Below, piece after piece: positions 11,301-17,359 of a stretch of DNA of 31,699 nt. Made by a program: the position numbers and the translations under genes. Within the stretch, counting starts at the first letter, position 1; every line of letters begins with the position of its first letter. Below the pieces are notes generated by a model that had not been told where the DNA came from, did not search any database, and worked only from the letters and a program-made list of their open reading frames with translations. Origin of the DNA: CAZAKO01 sp964546145 (GTDB lineage: Bacteria; Fidelibacterota; UBA2242); NCBI GenBank assembly GCA_964546145.1, contig CAZJIU010000019.1, forward strand, positions 1-31,699, read 5' to 3'.

Positions 11301-11648
11301 GTCTCTTTCGATTGAAAGATTCAAACTATCCAGATCGATGCTTTTAAGATTCAGGGACTTGAGAAGCAACCGAAACGCATTATAACGCACATGGGCACTT
11401 TTCAGATACAGAATAGATTGTTCACCTGCTTGGGAAATCCGCAAATCCTCAATCTTAAGCCAACTAATAAGGTTAGTTTTTAGTCGTCCGATGCTCACTG
11501 GTACTTCAAACATCTGGCTCAGCTGTTTCTGAACGGTTTTCCGGATCCAGTTTTCGCCGGGCGAGGAGCACACAAATAAACTTAAAATTATCAACAGGAT
11601 TAAGAATCCAAGAATGAAAAATGCGCAGATGCGGAGGACTTTTGCCAC
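5325..11648 (-). CDS. Giant TamB-like (DUF490/AsmA-like) envelope protein
   Basis: This 2107-residue protein has one N-terminal membrane helix (residues 7-27), a long beta-rich body, and a C-terminal TamB/DUF490-type region including SLDKSDIIALLTFGATREEL. Such proteins are thought to form a lipid-conducting beta-groove bridging inner and outer membranes. It is far longer than E. coli TamB (1259 residues). The excess is at least partly internal repetition. A module ending in DLxxFxP...G.L...h.[ST]G....P recurs with its [ST]G anchor at residues 793, 923, 1053, 1183, 1313, 1442, 1572 and 1702, and a more diverged copy at 683. Translation is drawn from a GTG with no visible Shine-Dalgarno; a stop codon lies two codons upstream, and the membrane helix follows at once, so no much earlier start is possible. 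It precedes the TamA-like gene, the reverse of the E. coli order. Confidence 0.85.
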   Translation of the reverse strand: MAKVLRICAFFILGFLILLIILSLFVCSSPGENWIRKTVQKQLSQMFEVPVSIGRLKTNLISWLKIEDLRISQAGEQSILYLKSAHVRYNAFRLLLKSLNLKSIDLDSLNLSIERDSSGRFTFDYLNDLLAPDTTASPLSISLQQVSMKRSFIQYNDLSIPLNGQLNRTSLDLCQTADSTYQIQLNTGRSDFTFDLIPIEFDYIQASVELKNGNVSLAEIYMTAADLKFSSTLSTALPALNASINISGNPHLFLKRLLPDLFATLAPLEGDIETRITAIGDLPLPEINIYSTISKMTIAGIELTEGKLDVSYKSDSLIVRQIRARISDGSITASALVLNDSLLHHSAEIKIANLNLQPIWMAAFSNPLLRHGHLDASILTEGTLRNISSLSSSGDITLSQLTLVDKNVHDILLSFKLQNSQLFAEFHSDLNRGNVTANLLNNQVTGQYLLDIHNIEPLAQLANIADASGKISVKGSISGSYENPKIETSLSVYNLLYQNFPVDELTAELFYLKKEITINMCHFHGELAEVSSAAPFYLDQLAGTYSYQGDFQGVVPNLTGTLKVKMFQPGYSGYRFDSGQLLVEFQNDIVNLTDLSLNKSSWQFHSDGSFSISEMKAQAAIRLRSLDPNSLDFGLITGSADLQNLKTVIINLNGAMIDLNRFHSITPEFPNLMGYLDFQMTFTGNLDKPEIRLQPVIRNFNFKHLKYDNISADIQFNENQLTIEQLLLIKPDEEIHLAASIPITKRSRRFAIDKSSNINGIINASNIDLDQFNPLIPSDLYIQGKSNLGIAITGTINKPIWNGTISVKNGKIQWAVEQNHLTDVNININLRKDEIHVEELSGSYSNIPFFIQSTFTTRDWKRFKNSSLVRINNNKIMIVKGSFDQKAADLKADFEDVHLADFTTLLPAIYALQGSVNGEINLSGSWQNPDITGQIKIEKGYLQVSSNSPPVKNLTLRASYRNSRLELEKLSGLVHEMPFTASGNLDFENQSEFAGTLRLNIKDRETLRTTAKIQRGQINVNLAVDQFDLSLMQSFTSEGFITRGYLSSQINVSGTPAKPGLKGYIGLTDGFLQMSENSPPLEQLQLQIVLQDTILEFQQFSGILQNSPFTIEGRLKCFDWQRFQIGSTFNLANQKIVNINGLFGRDTLDIQLTIDSLDLSLAKAFTQNIHDIQGQLISNLMVTGKPLKPHITGNFNILNASIEIDTSYPGIESINLSSSFQDTFFTLHSLNAQVRGIPIQSHGTISTRHFENYHVNLDIALYNTDFARTDLLLTPSNINGFAEINNLDLNHFQPLLKSIERLNGKMNASLNISGNINSPQFSANANISGGLLQMRHIPHPIDSIEASITASDTLFQIDALSASVGGLPVQISGKISNWQTRHYRLDLEMKSRDQKILNADGIFEPKYNDLTVAISEFDLAVLKPFTPLYRLEGQLNSAVQITGTPANPRFNGTIQLNQGLLQTDFRQPPIDNLNIDGQMVDNDFRINRLLGRYQSNEFNIAGNINLEERRTVAAQLTFYLNNRPITTLTGYVDPHKIDTRLVINNLDISSFKDFQPDIYQLSGLLNASLNLTGVPERPKIGGEITFQNGEFQLNPETPAISSISLKTAFQDTLANVEYCRAIVQNTSLELNGRLASRDWQSFSSNLNILVNNGLVVAARGYFDPENIQMQLQMLDLKISYFQPFITEFKKINGDISSLIEISGPISKPHINGSARINGLCFQPRMIDEVFTDGIISLRFEQTRFYLDTLALQLNKGTIQSSGYFAYRRNDISDLELNTTMKNISINRKKQYQVALKSSTLRLWRQNNFYNLDGDVVFDETRLQYNVQPKTLISIVQSSRRPSGEPLPLMQKIRLNVRIRDSKNIWIDNNLARVRLRPEIGIIGTAAKTNISGRLKIEEGYILYLDRKFKVKQGIIDFIDPNTINPIIDFTAESEIKSYQTLSQKAYTVTIIISGPLDEVVFDLQSQPSLDKSDIIALLTFGATREELVGRDTDSRGGVGTAIQERLTEYSSQRISSFTSAKVGTLLGLEEMSLEGNLFNFGKTWGPQLLASKKLSERMSVTYSTTVGHMNDQNVRLDYKLNEKFSLEGQTDQRGRAGMDLKYKLKFK

Positions 11649-11718
11649 AGGTCAATATTTTTTTGTTAATCGAAAACTACATTACAAACGGGATAAAAAC
11701 AGTAAAAATTTATTAGTA

Positions 11719-11844
11719 TTACGATTGTCCTAATAGCTTACGATATACGTAAAATATTTTGAAAATCGTAAAATAATACTTGACATTCAGTATACGATGT
11801 CGTAGAATATTTACGAATATTGTATTAATATCAATAATTCGTAA
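11719..11844. promoter_or_regulatory. Cluster of CGTAA/TTACG boxes, likely TetR operator region
   Basis: The pentamer CGTAA or its complement TTACG, or the variant CGTAG, occurs at 11719, 11738, 11748, 11767, 11801, 11811 and 11840. Three plus-strand copies extend to CGTAAAAT and one to CGTAGAAT. Two pairs are inverted: TTACG-N5-CGTAA (11738-11752) and CGTA-N7-TACG (11801-11815). The boxes surround and overlap the tetR promoter and lie 72 bases or more upstream of the divergent TamB-like gene. TetR-family regulators commonly repress their own promoters through palindromes, so these are probable binding sites; that link is inference. Confidence 0.55.
11780..11808 (+). promoter_or_regulatory. 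Sigma-70-type promoter for the tetR operon
   Basis: TTGACA (11780-11785) is followed after exactly 17 bases by TAGAAT (11803-11808), a strong housekeeping-type match pointing to transcription from about 11815 and a leader of about 45 bases before the tetR ATG. The -10 element lies within the inverted CGTA/TACG pair at 11801-11815, so a protein bound there would block polymerase. Confidence 0.65.
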
Positions 11845-11859
11845 AATTAGGATAAAGAG

Positions 11860-12450
11860 ATGGAAAAGGAACCTAAGAAAAAAACCCAAATCATCGAAGC
11901 AGCTGAAAAGCTCTTCAATCAGTTTGGTTTCAAGAAGGTCACGGTAGAGGAGATTTGTGCTGCTGCTAGCACCAGTAAAATGACTTTTTATAAATATTTT
12001 GCCAATAAGAACGAGTTGATCAAGCACCTGTGGCAAGTTATGATTGACGAAAGCTGGGCAAAACTGGATAAACTGGAGCAGCAGGATGTTCCCTTTGCCG
12101 AAAAGGTCAAAATGATTATCAAGATGAAAGAAGAAGCTACTTCGCAGATGGGTTCCGAATATATTCGCGATTATTTGAATATGGTTCCGGAATTGATGGA
12201 TTTTTATAACCAGATATTCGGTGAGGTTATGACCCGCTTTATGGAAATCATCCGGAAGGCCCAGGAAAAGGGTGAGGTCAGAAAGAGTATTCGCCCAGAA
12301 TTTTTCCTTACCGTCATAAATATGATGATGGAACTGGCTAAGAACGAGCAATTAGCCGCGGTTTATACGAATTATACCGATTTCGCCCTGGAGATCAATA
12401 ATTTTCTCTATTATGGGTTGATGCCAATACCCGAGAAAGACAACTCTTGA
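11860..12450 (+). CDS. TetR/AcrR-family transcriptional regulator
   Basis: The 196-residue protein has the TetR N-terminal DNA-binding domain. Helices at about residues 8-24 (TQIIEAAEKLFNQFGF) are followed by the helix-turn-helix at about 28-47 and the family signature FYKYFANKNEL. The remaining 140 residues are helical and variable, as expected for a ligand-binding and dimerisation domain; the ligand is not predictable. AGGA at 11849-11852 precedes the ATG by 7 bases. Its stop codon overlaps the TTG start of the barrel gene, so regulator and target genes appear to be one unit. The upstream CGTAA box cluster suggests autorepression. A lipid or amphiphile signal would fit the transport genes downstream, but this is a guess. 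Confidence 0.93.
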   Translation: MEKEPKKKTQIIEAAEKLFNQFGFKKVTVEEICAAASTSKMTFYKYFANKNELIKHLWQVMIDESWAKLDKLEQQDVPFAEKVKMIIKMKEEATSQMGSEYIRDYLNMVPELMDFYNQIFGEVMTRFMEIIRKAQEKGEVRKSIRPEFFLTVINMMMELAKNEQLAAVYTNYTDFALEINNFLYYGLMPIPEKDNS

Positions 12451-13547
12451 AAATTCACTATTGGATGCTTTCGTTGATTATTCCGACATTAACATTTGCC
12501 GCAGAAAGGGATTTCAAGGGACAATTATCCCTGCAGGGCATTGCCTGGAATCGTGCAGGAAGTTGGTATCACAGCGGCAGGATCCAATATATTCCCAATT
12601 TACAAATATCGAACTCACTGTCTTCGGACCGCTTAGTGGATTTCGAAGGATCTTTTTATCTGTATATTAATCGCGAGGATGGTGAAATTAGTGATGATCT
12701 TCGTCCTTATCGTCTTAATTTGAGATATGCAACCCGGCAGTCGGAAATCCAGGTCGGCTTACAGAAAATCAATTTTGGTCCAGCGCAGCTGCTGCGTTCC
12801 TTGATGTGGTTCGATCGTCAGAATCCGACCGACCCGTTGAATTTTACGGAGGGAGTTTGGGGATTGCGTTATCGTTATTATTGGCTAAATAATGCCAATA
12901 TCTGGCTCTGGGGGTTATTATGTAAAGAGCCAAAAGGATACGAAGCGGTCGGAAGTGATAAGCCAATGCCAGAGTATGGGGGACGGATTCAAGTGCCAGT
13001 TCCGGCAGGTGAGTTGGCATTGACAGTTCACCGTCGTGAAATTTTTGAGAATGCTTATGATTTGGAAACATATTTTCCCAGTCATACTTATTTTGATAAT
13101 CGAATTGCTTTAGATGGGCGCTGGGATATCATAGTTGGCGCCTGGTTTGAGACTGTTGTCCAAGACATCCACAGATCAGATTCTGATTATTTTACGAAAA
13201 TGTCAACACTTGGAATGGATTATACGTTTGGGATCGGGAATGGGCTCTATCTACTCGCCGAACACATGATTGTTCAAACAGCCAAAGAACTACTATCATC
13301 GAATCTCGAATACCAATATTCTGCAATAATGCTTAATTATCCGCTGGGAATTTTTGATAACCTTTCGCTGATGGCATTTTATTCCTGGGATACCGATGAT
13401 TTTATCCAGAATGCCAGCTGGCAGCGCTCCTACGATAAAATTATGATCAACCTGGCGTTGTTTCATTTCCCGGACATAAGATTATTGACGATAAATACCG
13501 CAGGTGGTGACCTCGGTGTTCGTTTCATGCTAATTTATAATCATTAA
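12447..13547 (+). CDS. Predicted outer-membrane beta-barrel protein in export operon
   Basis: The 366-residue protein begins with a short signal peptide (hydrophobic MLSLIIPTLTFA, cleavage near AERD) and continues as alternating polar/aromatic strands typical of an outer-membrane barrel. I do not recognise a named family with certainty. The segment QVGLQKINFGPAQLLRSLMW, followed by DRQNPTDP, recalls the GRQR..WG...NP block of DUF1302-type and alginate-export-type barrels. The start is a TTG whose last two bases overlap the tetR TGA; an ATG six codons later would spoil the positive N-terminus of the signal peptide. The 3' end abuts the first of two 121-bp repeats. Its position between a regulator and ABC/LolA-like genes suggests it is the outer-membrane acceptor or pore of the system. 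Function is inferred from context only. Confidence 0.7.
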   Translation: MKIHYWMLSLIIPTLTFAAERDFKGQLSLQGIAWNRAGSWYHSGRIQYIPNLQISNSLSSDRLVDFEGSFYLYINREDGEISDDLRPYRLNLRYATRQSEIQVGLQKINFGPAQLLRSLMWFDRQNPTDPLNFTEGVWGLRYRYYWLNNANIWLWGLLCKEPKGYEAVGSDKPMPEYGGRIQVPVPAGELALTVHRREIFENAYDLETYFPSHTYFDNRIALDGRWDIIVGAWFETVVQDIHRSDSDYFTKMSTLGMDYTFGIGNGLYLLAEHMIVQTAKELLSSNLEYQYSAIMLNYPLGIFDNLSLMAFYSWDTDDFIQNASWQRSYDKIMINLALFHFPDIRLLTINTAGGDLGVRFMLIYNH

Positions 13548-13548
13548 T

Positions 13549-13669
13549 AACCGCAAAGGGCGCTAAGGATGCGCTGAGAACGCAAAGAGGAAATGTAAAT
13601 GATGAATTATTTTTTTATACTTGGTATACTTAGCGAACTTGGCGGTGAACTTAGCGTCTATGCGGTAAA
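13549..13669. repeat. 121-bp hairpin repeat, copy A
   Basis: This copy starts 1 base after the barrel gene's stop. It is the same length as copy B at 14062-14182 and differs at about 15 of 121 positions, without gaps. Its left arm is built of CGCAAAG/CGCTAAG-like units about 9-11 bases apart and its right arm of CTTAGCG/CTTGGCG units, so the ends (ACCGCA and TGCGGT) and much of the arms can fold back on each other. The middle is AT-rich and conserved. Confidence 0.85.
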
Positions 13670-13684
13670 AAGGAGAAACCTACC

Positions 13685-14062
13685 TTGACGGAAAACGAAA
13701 TTTCCAAAGTGATTGTGAATTGTGCATATAAAGTTCATTCTGCTTTAGGACCCGGCTTGTTGGAATCATCGTATGAAGAGTGTCTATTTTATGAATTACA
13801 AAAAGAAAGGTTAAATGTTGAAAAGCAGAAGCCGCTTCCTTTAATCTATGAGGAAGTAAAATTAGATATTGGCTATCGGATTGATCTATTTGTAAATAAC
13901 AAAGTGATTGTTGAAATAAAATCGGTAGAAGCGCTAAATGATGTGCATATGGCGCAGATCCTAACCTACCTGAAACTGTCGGGATGCAAATTAGGATTAC
14001 TGATAAATTTCAATGTCGCATTAATTAAAAACGGAATACGACGGATCGTTAATAAATTATAA
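13685..14062 (+). CDS. GxxExxY family protein (PDDEXK-like)
   Basis: The 125-residue protein carries the family signature GLLESSY (G-x-x-E-x-x-Y) near residue 25. It also has a D...ExK arrangement (YRIDLFV, then VIVEIKS) like the PDDEXK nuclease fold, and ends in the typical LGLLINFN segment. The family's function is not established; nuclease activity is inferred from the motif only. The TTG start is supported by AGGAG (13671-13675) 9 bases upstream. It lies between two 121-bp repeats, and its stop codon's last base is the first base of copy B. It is visibly more AT-rich than the ABC genes that follow. It interrupts an otherwise tight operon and is probably a later arrival. Confidence 0.88.
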   Translation: MTENEISKVIVNCAYKVHSALGPGLLESSYEECLFYELQKERLNVEKQKPLPLIYEEVKLDIGYRIDLFVNNKVIVEIKSVEALNDVHMAQILTYLKLSGCKLGLLINFNVALIKNGIRRIVNKL

Positions 14063-14182
14063 ACCGCAAAGGTCGCAGAGAATACGCTAAGAACGCAAAG
14101 AGGAAATGTAGATGATGAATAATATTTTTATACTTAATATACTTAGCGAACTTGGCGGAAAACTTGGCGTCTTTGCGGTAAA
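14062..14182. repeat. 121-bp hairpin repeat, copy B
   Basis: This is a direct repeat of 13549-13669 at about 88 percent identity. Here the terminal inverted repeat is perfect: ACCGCAAAG at the left, CTTTGCGGT at the right. It ends 18 bases before the ABC ATPase start, leaving room for that gene's ribosome site. Both copies keep an AGAGG-N8-ATGATG arrangement opening a frame of about 24-29 residues. Confidence 0.85.
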
Positions 14183-14200
14183 CTAAGAGAGGATGGAATT

Positions 14201-14902
14201 ATGAAAAATGGTCAATTAATCACGATTCAAAATCTGGTCAAGGATTATCCGGTCGGGCGCGGTTATTTCCGGGCGCTGGACGATATCAACCTGACCATCG
14301 GTGAGGGTGAATTTGCCGGTCTCGTAGGACCGAGCGGCTCCGGTAAAACAACCCTGCTCAACATCGTCGGTTCGCTGGATGTGCCTACCCAAGGGGAAGC
14401 TCATGTGCTTGGACTTTCGATTGGCTCGCTCAACGCCCGACAGTCAGCCCAGCTGCGAAACCACCACCTGGGATTTATTTTCCAGACTTACAATCTTTTG
14501 CCGGTGTACAATGTTTTTGAGAATATCGAGCTGCCTTTACTACTGTTAAAAATGGAAAAGGACGAACGGCGTGAACTGGTGGATCAGGCGCTGGAGTGGG
14601 TTGGTATTCAGGATAAGCGCAAGTCCCGTCCGGCGCAGCTTTCCGGCGGTGAATGCCAACGTGTTTCGATTGCCCGCGCTATGGTCAAATCGCCCAAGAT
14701 TGTCCTGGCGGATGAACCAACTGCCAACCTGGATGCCGAAAATTCACATAATATTCTGCAAACTATGGAAAAATTAAACAGAGATCTGAAAACGACCTTT
14801 ATCTTTGCCACCCATGATGACAAAGTTATCCAGTACTTGCATCGCAAGATCACCCTGCTTGATGGCAAAGTGGCGAACGACGAACAGATCGTCAAACAAT
14901 AA
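14201..14902 (+). CDS. ABC transporter ATPase, LolD/MacB type
   Basis: The 233-residue nucleotide-binding subunit has every ABC motif: Walker A GPSGSGKTT (43-51), Q-loop Q95, signature LSGGE (147-151), Walker B VLADEP (168-173) and the switch histidine H205. Its size and sequence fit the LolD/MacB/FtsE group, which pairs with FtsX-type permeases and usually performs mechanical work on periplasmic substrates rather than classical import. A purine-rich AGAGGA precedes the ATG. The first permease begins 13 bases after its stop, and the two permeases and LolA-like gene downstream all overlap, so the complex is probably one ATPase dimer with a heterodimer of permeases. Confidence 0.95.
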   Translation: MKNGQLITIQNLVKDYPVGRGYFRALDDINLTIGEGEFAGLVGPSGSGKTTLLNIVGSLDVPTQGEAHVLGLSIGSLNARQSAQLRNHHLGFIFQTYNLLPVYNVFENIELPLLLLKMEKDERRELVDQALEWVGIQDKRKSRPAQLSGGECQRVSIARAMVKSPKIVLADEPTANLDAENSHNILQTMEKLNRDLKTTFIFATHDDKVIQYLHRKITLLDGKVANDEQIVKQ

Positions 14903-14915
14903 CCGGGAGGATATT

Positions 14916-16088
14916 ATGTTAGCACTGAAATTGGCTTATCGAAATTTGATGGGCGCCCGGTTACGGACCTGGCTGAACGTCTTCGTCCTATCGCTGGCAT
15001 TTGTGGTGATTATCTGGTTCAAGGGCGTTTTAAACGGCTGGAACGAGCAGGCGCGGTGCGACACTATCGCCTGGCAAATCGGTGGCGGTCAATACTGGCA
15101 GGAAAATTATGATCCATATGATCCCTTTACGATTGAGGACAGCCATGCGCCATTGTCTAAGGTGATACTGAAAGCTGTTGAGCAGGGCAAAATGACGCCC
15201 ATGCTAATCAGCCAGGCGAATATGTATCCCCAGGGACGCATTCAGAGCATTTTGCTCAGAGGTGTTGACCCAAATCAAAAAATCATCGAATTGCCAACAA
15301 GTTACCTGAATACAGAAGGCGATGACATTCCGGCAATCATCGGGGAAAGAACTGCTAAAAACAGTAAATTGTCGGTCGGTGATTTCGTAACAGTGCGCTG
15401 GCGGGATGTCAACGGCACCTTTGATGCTGATGAGGTTAAAATTGTTCATGTTTTCAATACCGATGTTCCAACTATGGACCTCGGGATTGTCTGGATTCCG
15501 TTGGAAAAACAGCGCGAGATGGTAAATATGTCCAACGAAGCAACTATTTTAACCACTTCATCGGAAAGCGGCTTTATCGGCGAAATTCCGGGATGGGAAT
15601 TCAAAGATCATTACTTCCTGCTGTCGGAAATCCGGGAAATGATCAAAACCAAATCATTGGGTGGTTATGTAATGTTCATCATATTGATGTCATTGGCTAT
15701 GCTGGCAATTTTCGATACGCAGGTACTATCAATTTTCCGTCGGCAAAAAGAGATTGGTACTCATATAGCTTTAGGTATGACCCAACGGCAGGTCATTGCA
15801 CTTTTTACGGTGGAAGGTGCCATGCATTCGATCATGGCAGCGGTTTTAGCAGCGATTTACGGGATTCCGCTACTGGCGCTCCAGGCGAAAATTGGCTGGT
15901 CGATGCCCGCCGGTACCGATGATTTCGGACTGACTATCGCTGAAACAATTTATCCAAGATATTCATTGGGTTTGGTACTCGGCACCACACTTATCGTCTT
16001 AATCACAACCACGATCGTGAGTTATCTGCCGGCGCGCCGCATTGCCAAAATGGAACCCACCGATGCAATCAGGGGGAAAATACAATGA
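14916..16088 (+). CDS. ABC transporter permease, FtsX/LolC-E/MacB type (first)
   Basis: The 390-residue membrane protein has the four-helix plan of this group. There is one helix near residues 15-38 (starting TWLNVFVLSLAFVVIIWF), a large periplasmic domain, and three C-terminal helices forming the FtsX domain. The cytoplasmic coupling segment RRQKEIGTHIALGMTQRQV and the C-terminal PARRIAKMEPTDAIRGK are characteristic. The ATG at 14916 is chosen because GGGAGG lies 5 bases upstream; the frame is open further upstream but only into the ATPase gene. It overlaps the second permease by four bases (ATGA). It probably handles a lipid or lipoprotein from the outer leaflet of the inner membrane. Confidence 0.92.
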   Translation: MLALKLAYRNLMGARLRTWLNVFVLSLAFVVIIWFKGVLNGWNEQARCDTIAWQIGGGQYWQENYDPYDPFTIEDSHAPLSKVILKAVEQGKMTPMLISQANMYPQGRIQSILLRGVDPNQKIIELPTSYLNTEGDDIPAIIGERTAKNSKLSVGDFVTVRWRDVNGTFDADEVKIVHVFNTDVPTMDLGIVWIPLEKQREMVNMSNEATILTTSSESGFIGEIPGWEFKDHYFLLSEIREMIKTKSLGGYVMFIILMSLAMLAIFDTQVLSIFRRQKEIGTHIALGMTQRQVIALFTVEGAMHSIMAAVLAAIYGIPLLALQAKIGWSMPAGTDDFGLTIAETIYPRYSLGLVLGTTLIVLITTTIVSYLPARRIAKMEPTDAIRGKIQ

Positions 16089-17359
16089 TAAAATTTATAA
16101 TTAAGGGATTGTTGCGCGACCGCCATCGCAGTCTGTTTCCGGTCATTATGGTTACAATCGGCGTTTTTATTACAGTATTCTATCAAGCCTTCATGGGTGG
16201 TATTCTGACAGATATGGTGGATTCCACCGCGCGCTTTACTTCCGGTCACGTGAAAATTATGAGCCGGGCTTATGTTGAAAACGAAGATCAGGTGCCCAAC
16301 GATATGGCGCTAACCGGTGTTGATGAAATTATTGAGGACCTGAAAGCTGAATATCCGGACATGATCTGGGTTAAACGGATCAAGTTTGGCGGCCTGCTGG
16401 ATATCCCCGATGAGAATGGTGAAACCCGCTCCCAGGGCACTGTTGCCGGCATGGGCGTAGACCTGCTGAGTCCCGGCAGCACTGAGATTAACACCCTGAA
16501 TATCGCAAAATCCATGGTTTCCGGCAGAATGCCTGAAGAACCGGGTGAAATCCTGATCAGTGATGAAATGGCAAAGGAATTGGATATATCACTGGGTGAT
16601 TATGCGACATTGCTGAGTTCCGGCATGTTTGGCAGTATGGCGATTTATAATTTCAAGGTCGTCGGCACCCTTAAATTTGGCATCCCCATGATGGACCGCG
16701 GTGCCATGATTGCCGATATTCAGGATGTTCAGCAAGCCCTGAATATGGAGGATGCCGCGGGCGAAATTCTGGGCTATTTGCCAAATCGGGTATATAATGA
16801 TGAAGTTTGTGCTGAGATTGTAGCAAAATTCAACGCCCGATACGCCGAGGATAAGAGTGAATTTGCTCCCGTTATGGGTAAGCTCAAAGAGACCAGCGGT
16901 CTTACTGATTACCTGACCATGGCTAACAATATGGCTGGCACTATTGCTTTTATATTTGTTATTATCATGTCAATCGTATTGTGGAACAGCGGTCTGCTGG
17001 GCGGTCTGCGGCGCTATGGCGAGGTGGGTGTCCGCCTGGCAATTGGCGAACATAAAGGGCATATTTACCGCTCTTTACTTTGTGAATCCCTGGCAATCGG
17101 AATCGTGGGAACCATCATTGGCACCGGACTTGGACTGGCGGCAGCATTCTGGATGCAGACTAAGGGTCTGGATTTAAGCGACGCCATTAAAAATATCAAT
17201 ATGATGGTACCGCTGGTATTCAGAGCCAGAATCACACCAGCGACTTACTACATTGGATTCTTTCCGGGTATAATTGCTACCGTACTTGGAACTGCCCTGG
17301 CTGGTATTGGCATCTATAGACGACAGACCGCCTCACTATTTAAGGAGTTAGAGACATGA
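16085..17359 (+). CDS. ABC transporter permease, FtsX/LolC-E/MacB type (second)
   Basis: The 424-residue protein has the same layout as its upstream neighbour. An N-terminal helix (FPVIMVTIGVFITVFYQAF, about 18-36) precedes a periplasmic domain of roughly 240 residues. Three C-terminal helices follow, with the coupling segment RRYGEVGVRLAIGEHKGHIY between the first two. Sequence similarity to the first permease is low beyond this plan, so the pair is likely a heterodimer like LolC/LolE. The start overlaps the first permease stop (ATGA), and the stop overlaps the LolA-like start (ATGA), indicating tight translational coupling. Confidence 0.92.
   Translation: MIKFIIKGLLRDRHRSLFPVIMVTIGVFITVFYQAFMGGILTDMVDSTARFTSGHVKIMSRAYVENEDQVPNDMALTGVDEIIEDLKAEYPDMIWVKRIKFGGLLDIPDENGETRSQGTVAGMGVDLLSPGSTEINTLNIAKSMVSGRMPEEPGEILISDEMAKELDISLGDYATLLSSGMFGSMAIYNFKVVGTLKFGIPMMDRGAMIADIQDVQQALNMEDAAGEILGYLPNRVYNDEVCAEIVAKFNARYAEDKSEFAPVMGKLKETSGLTDYLTMANNMAGTIAFIFVIIMSIVLWNSGLLGGLRRYGEVGVRLAIGEHKGHIYRSLLCESLAIGIVGTIIGTGLGLAAAFWMQTKGLDLSDAIKNINMMVPLVFRARITPATYYIGFFPGIIATVLGTALAGIGIYRRQTASLFKELET

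Noticed and set aside
11719..12351. 210-codon open frame antisense to tetR
   Set aside because: It lies opposite a clear TetR gene and its promoter, reads as repetitive F/L/I-rich sequence and has no family motif; it is a shadow of the AT-rich tetR codons.
13549..14182. CRISPR array
   Set aside because: There are only two repeats, each 121 bp, separated by a coding gene; this does not resemble an array.
14805..14915. Upstream extension of the first permease
   Set aside because: The extra 37 codons overlap the ATPase gene out of frame; the ATG at 14916 has GGGAGG 5 bases upstream and gives a normal FtsX-type N-terminus.
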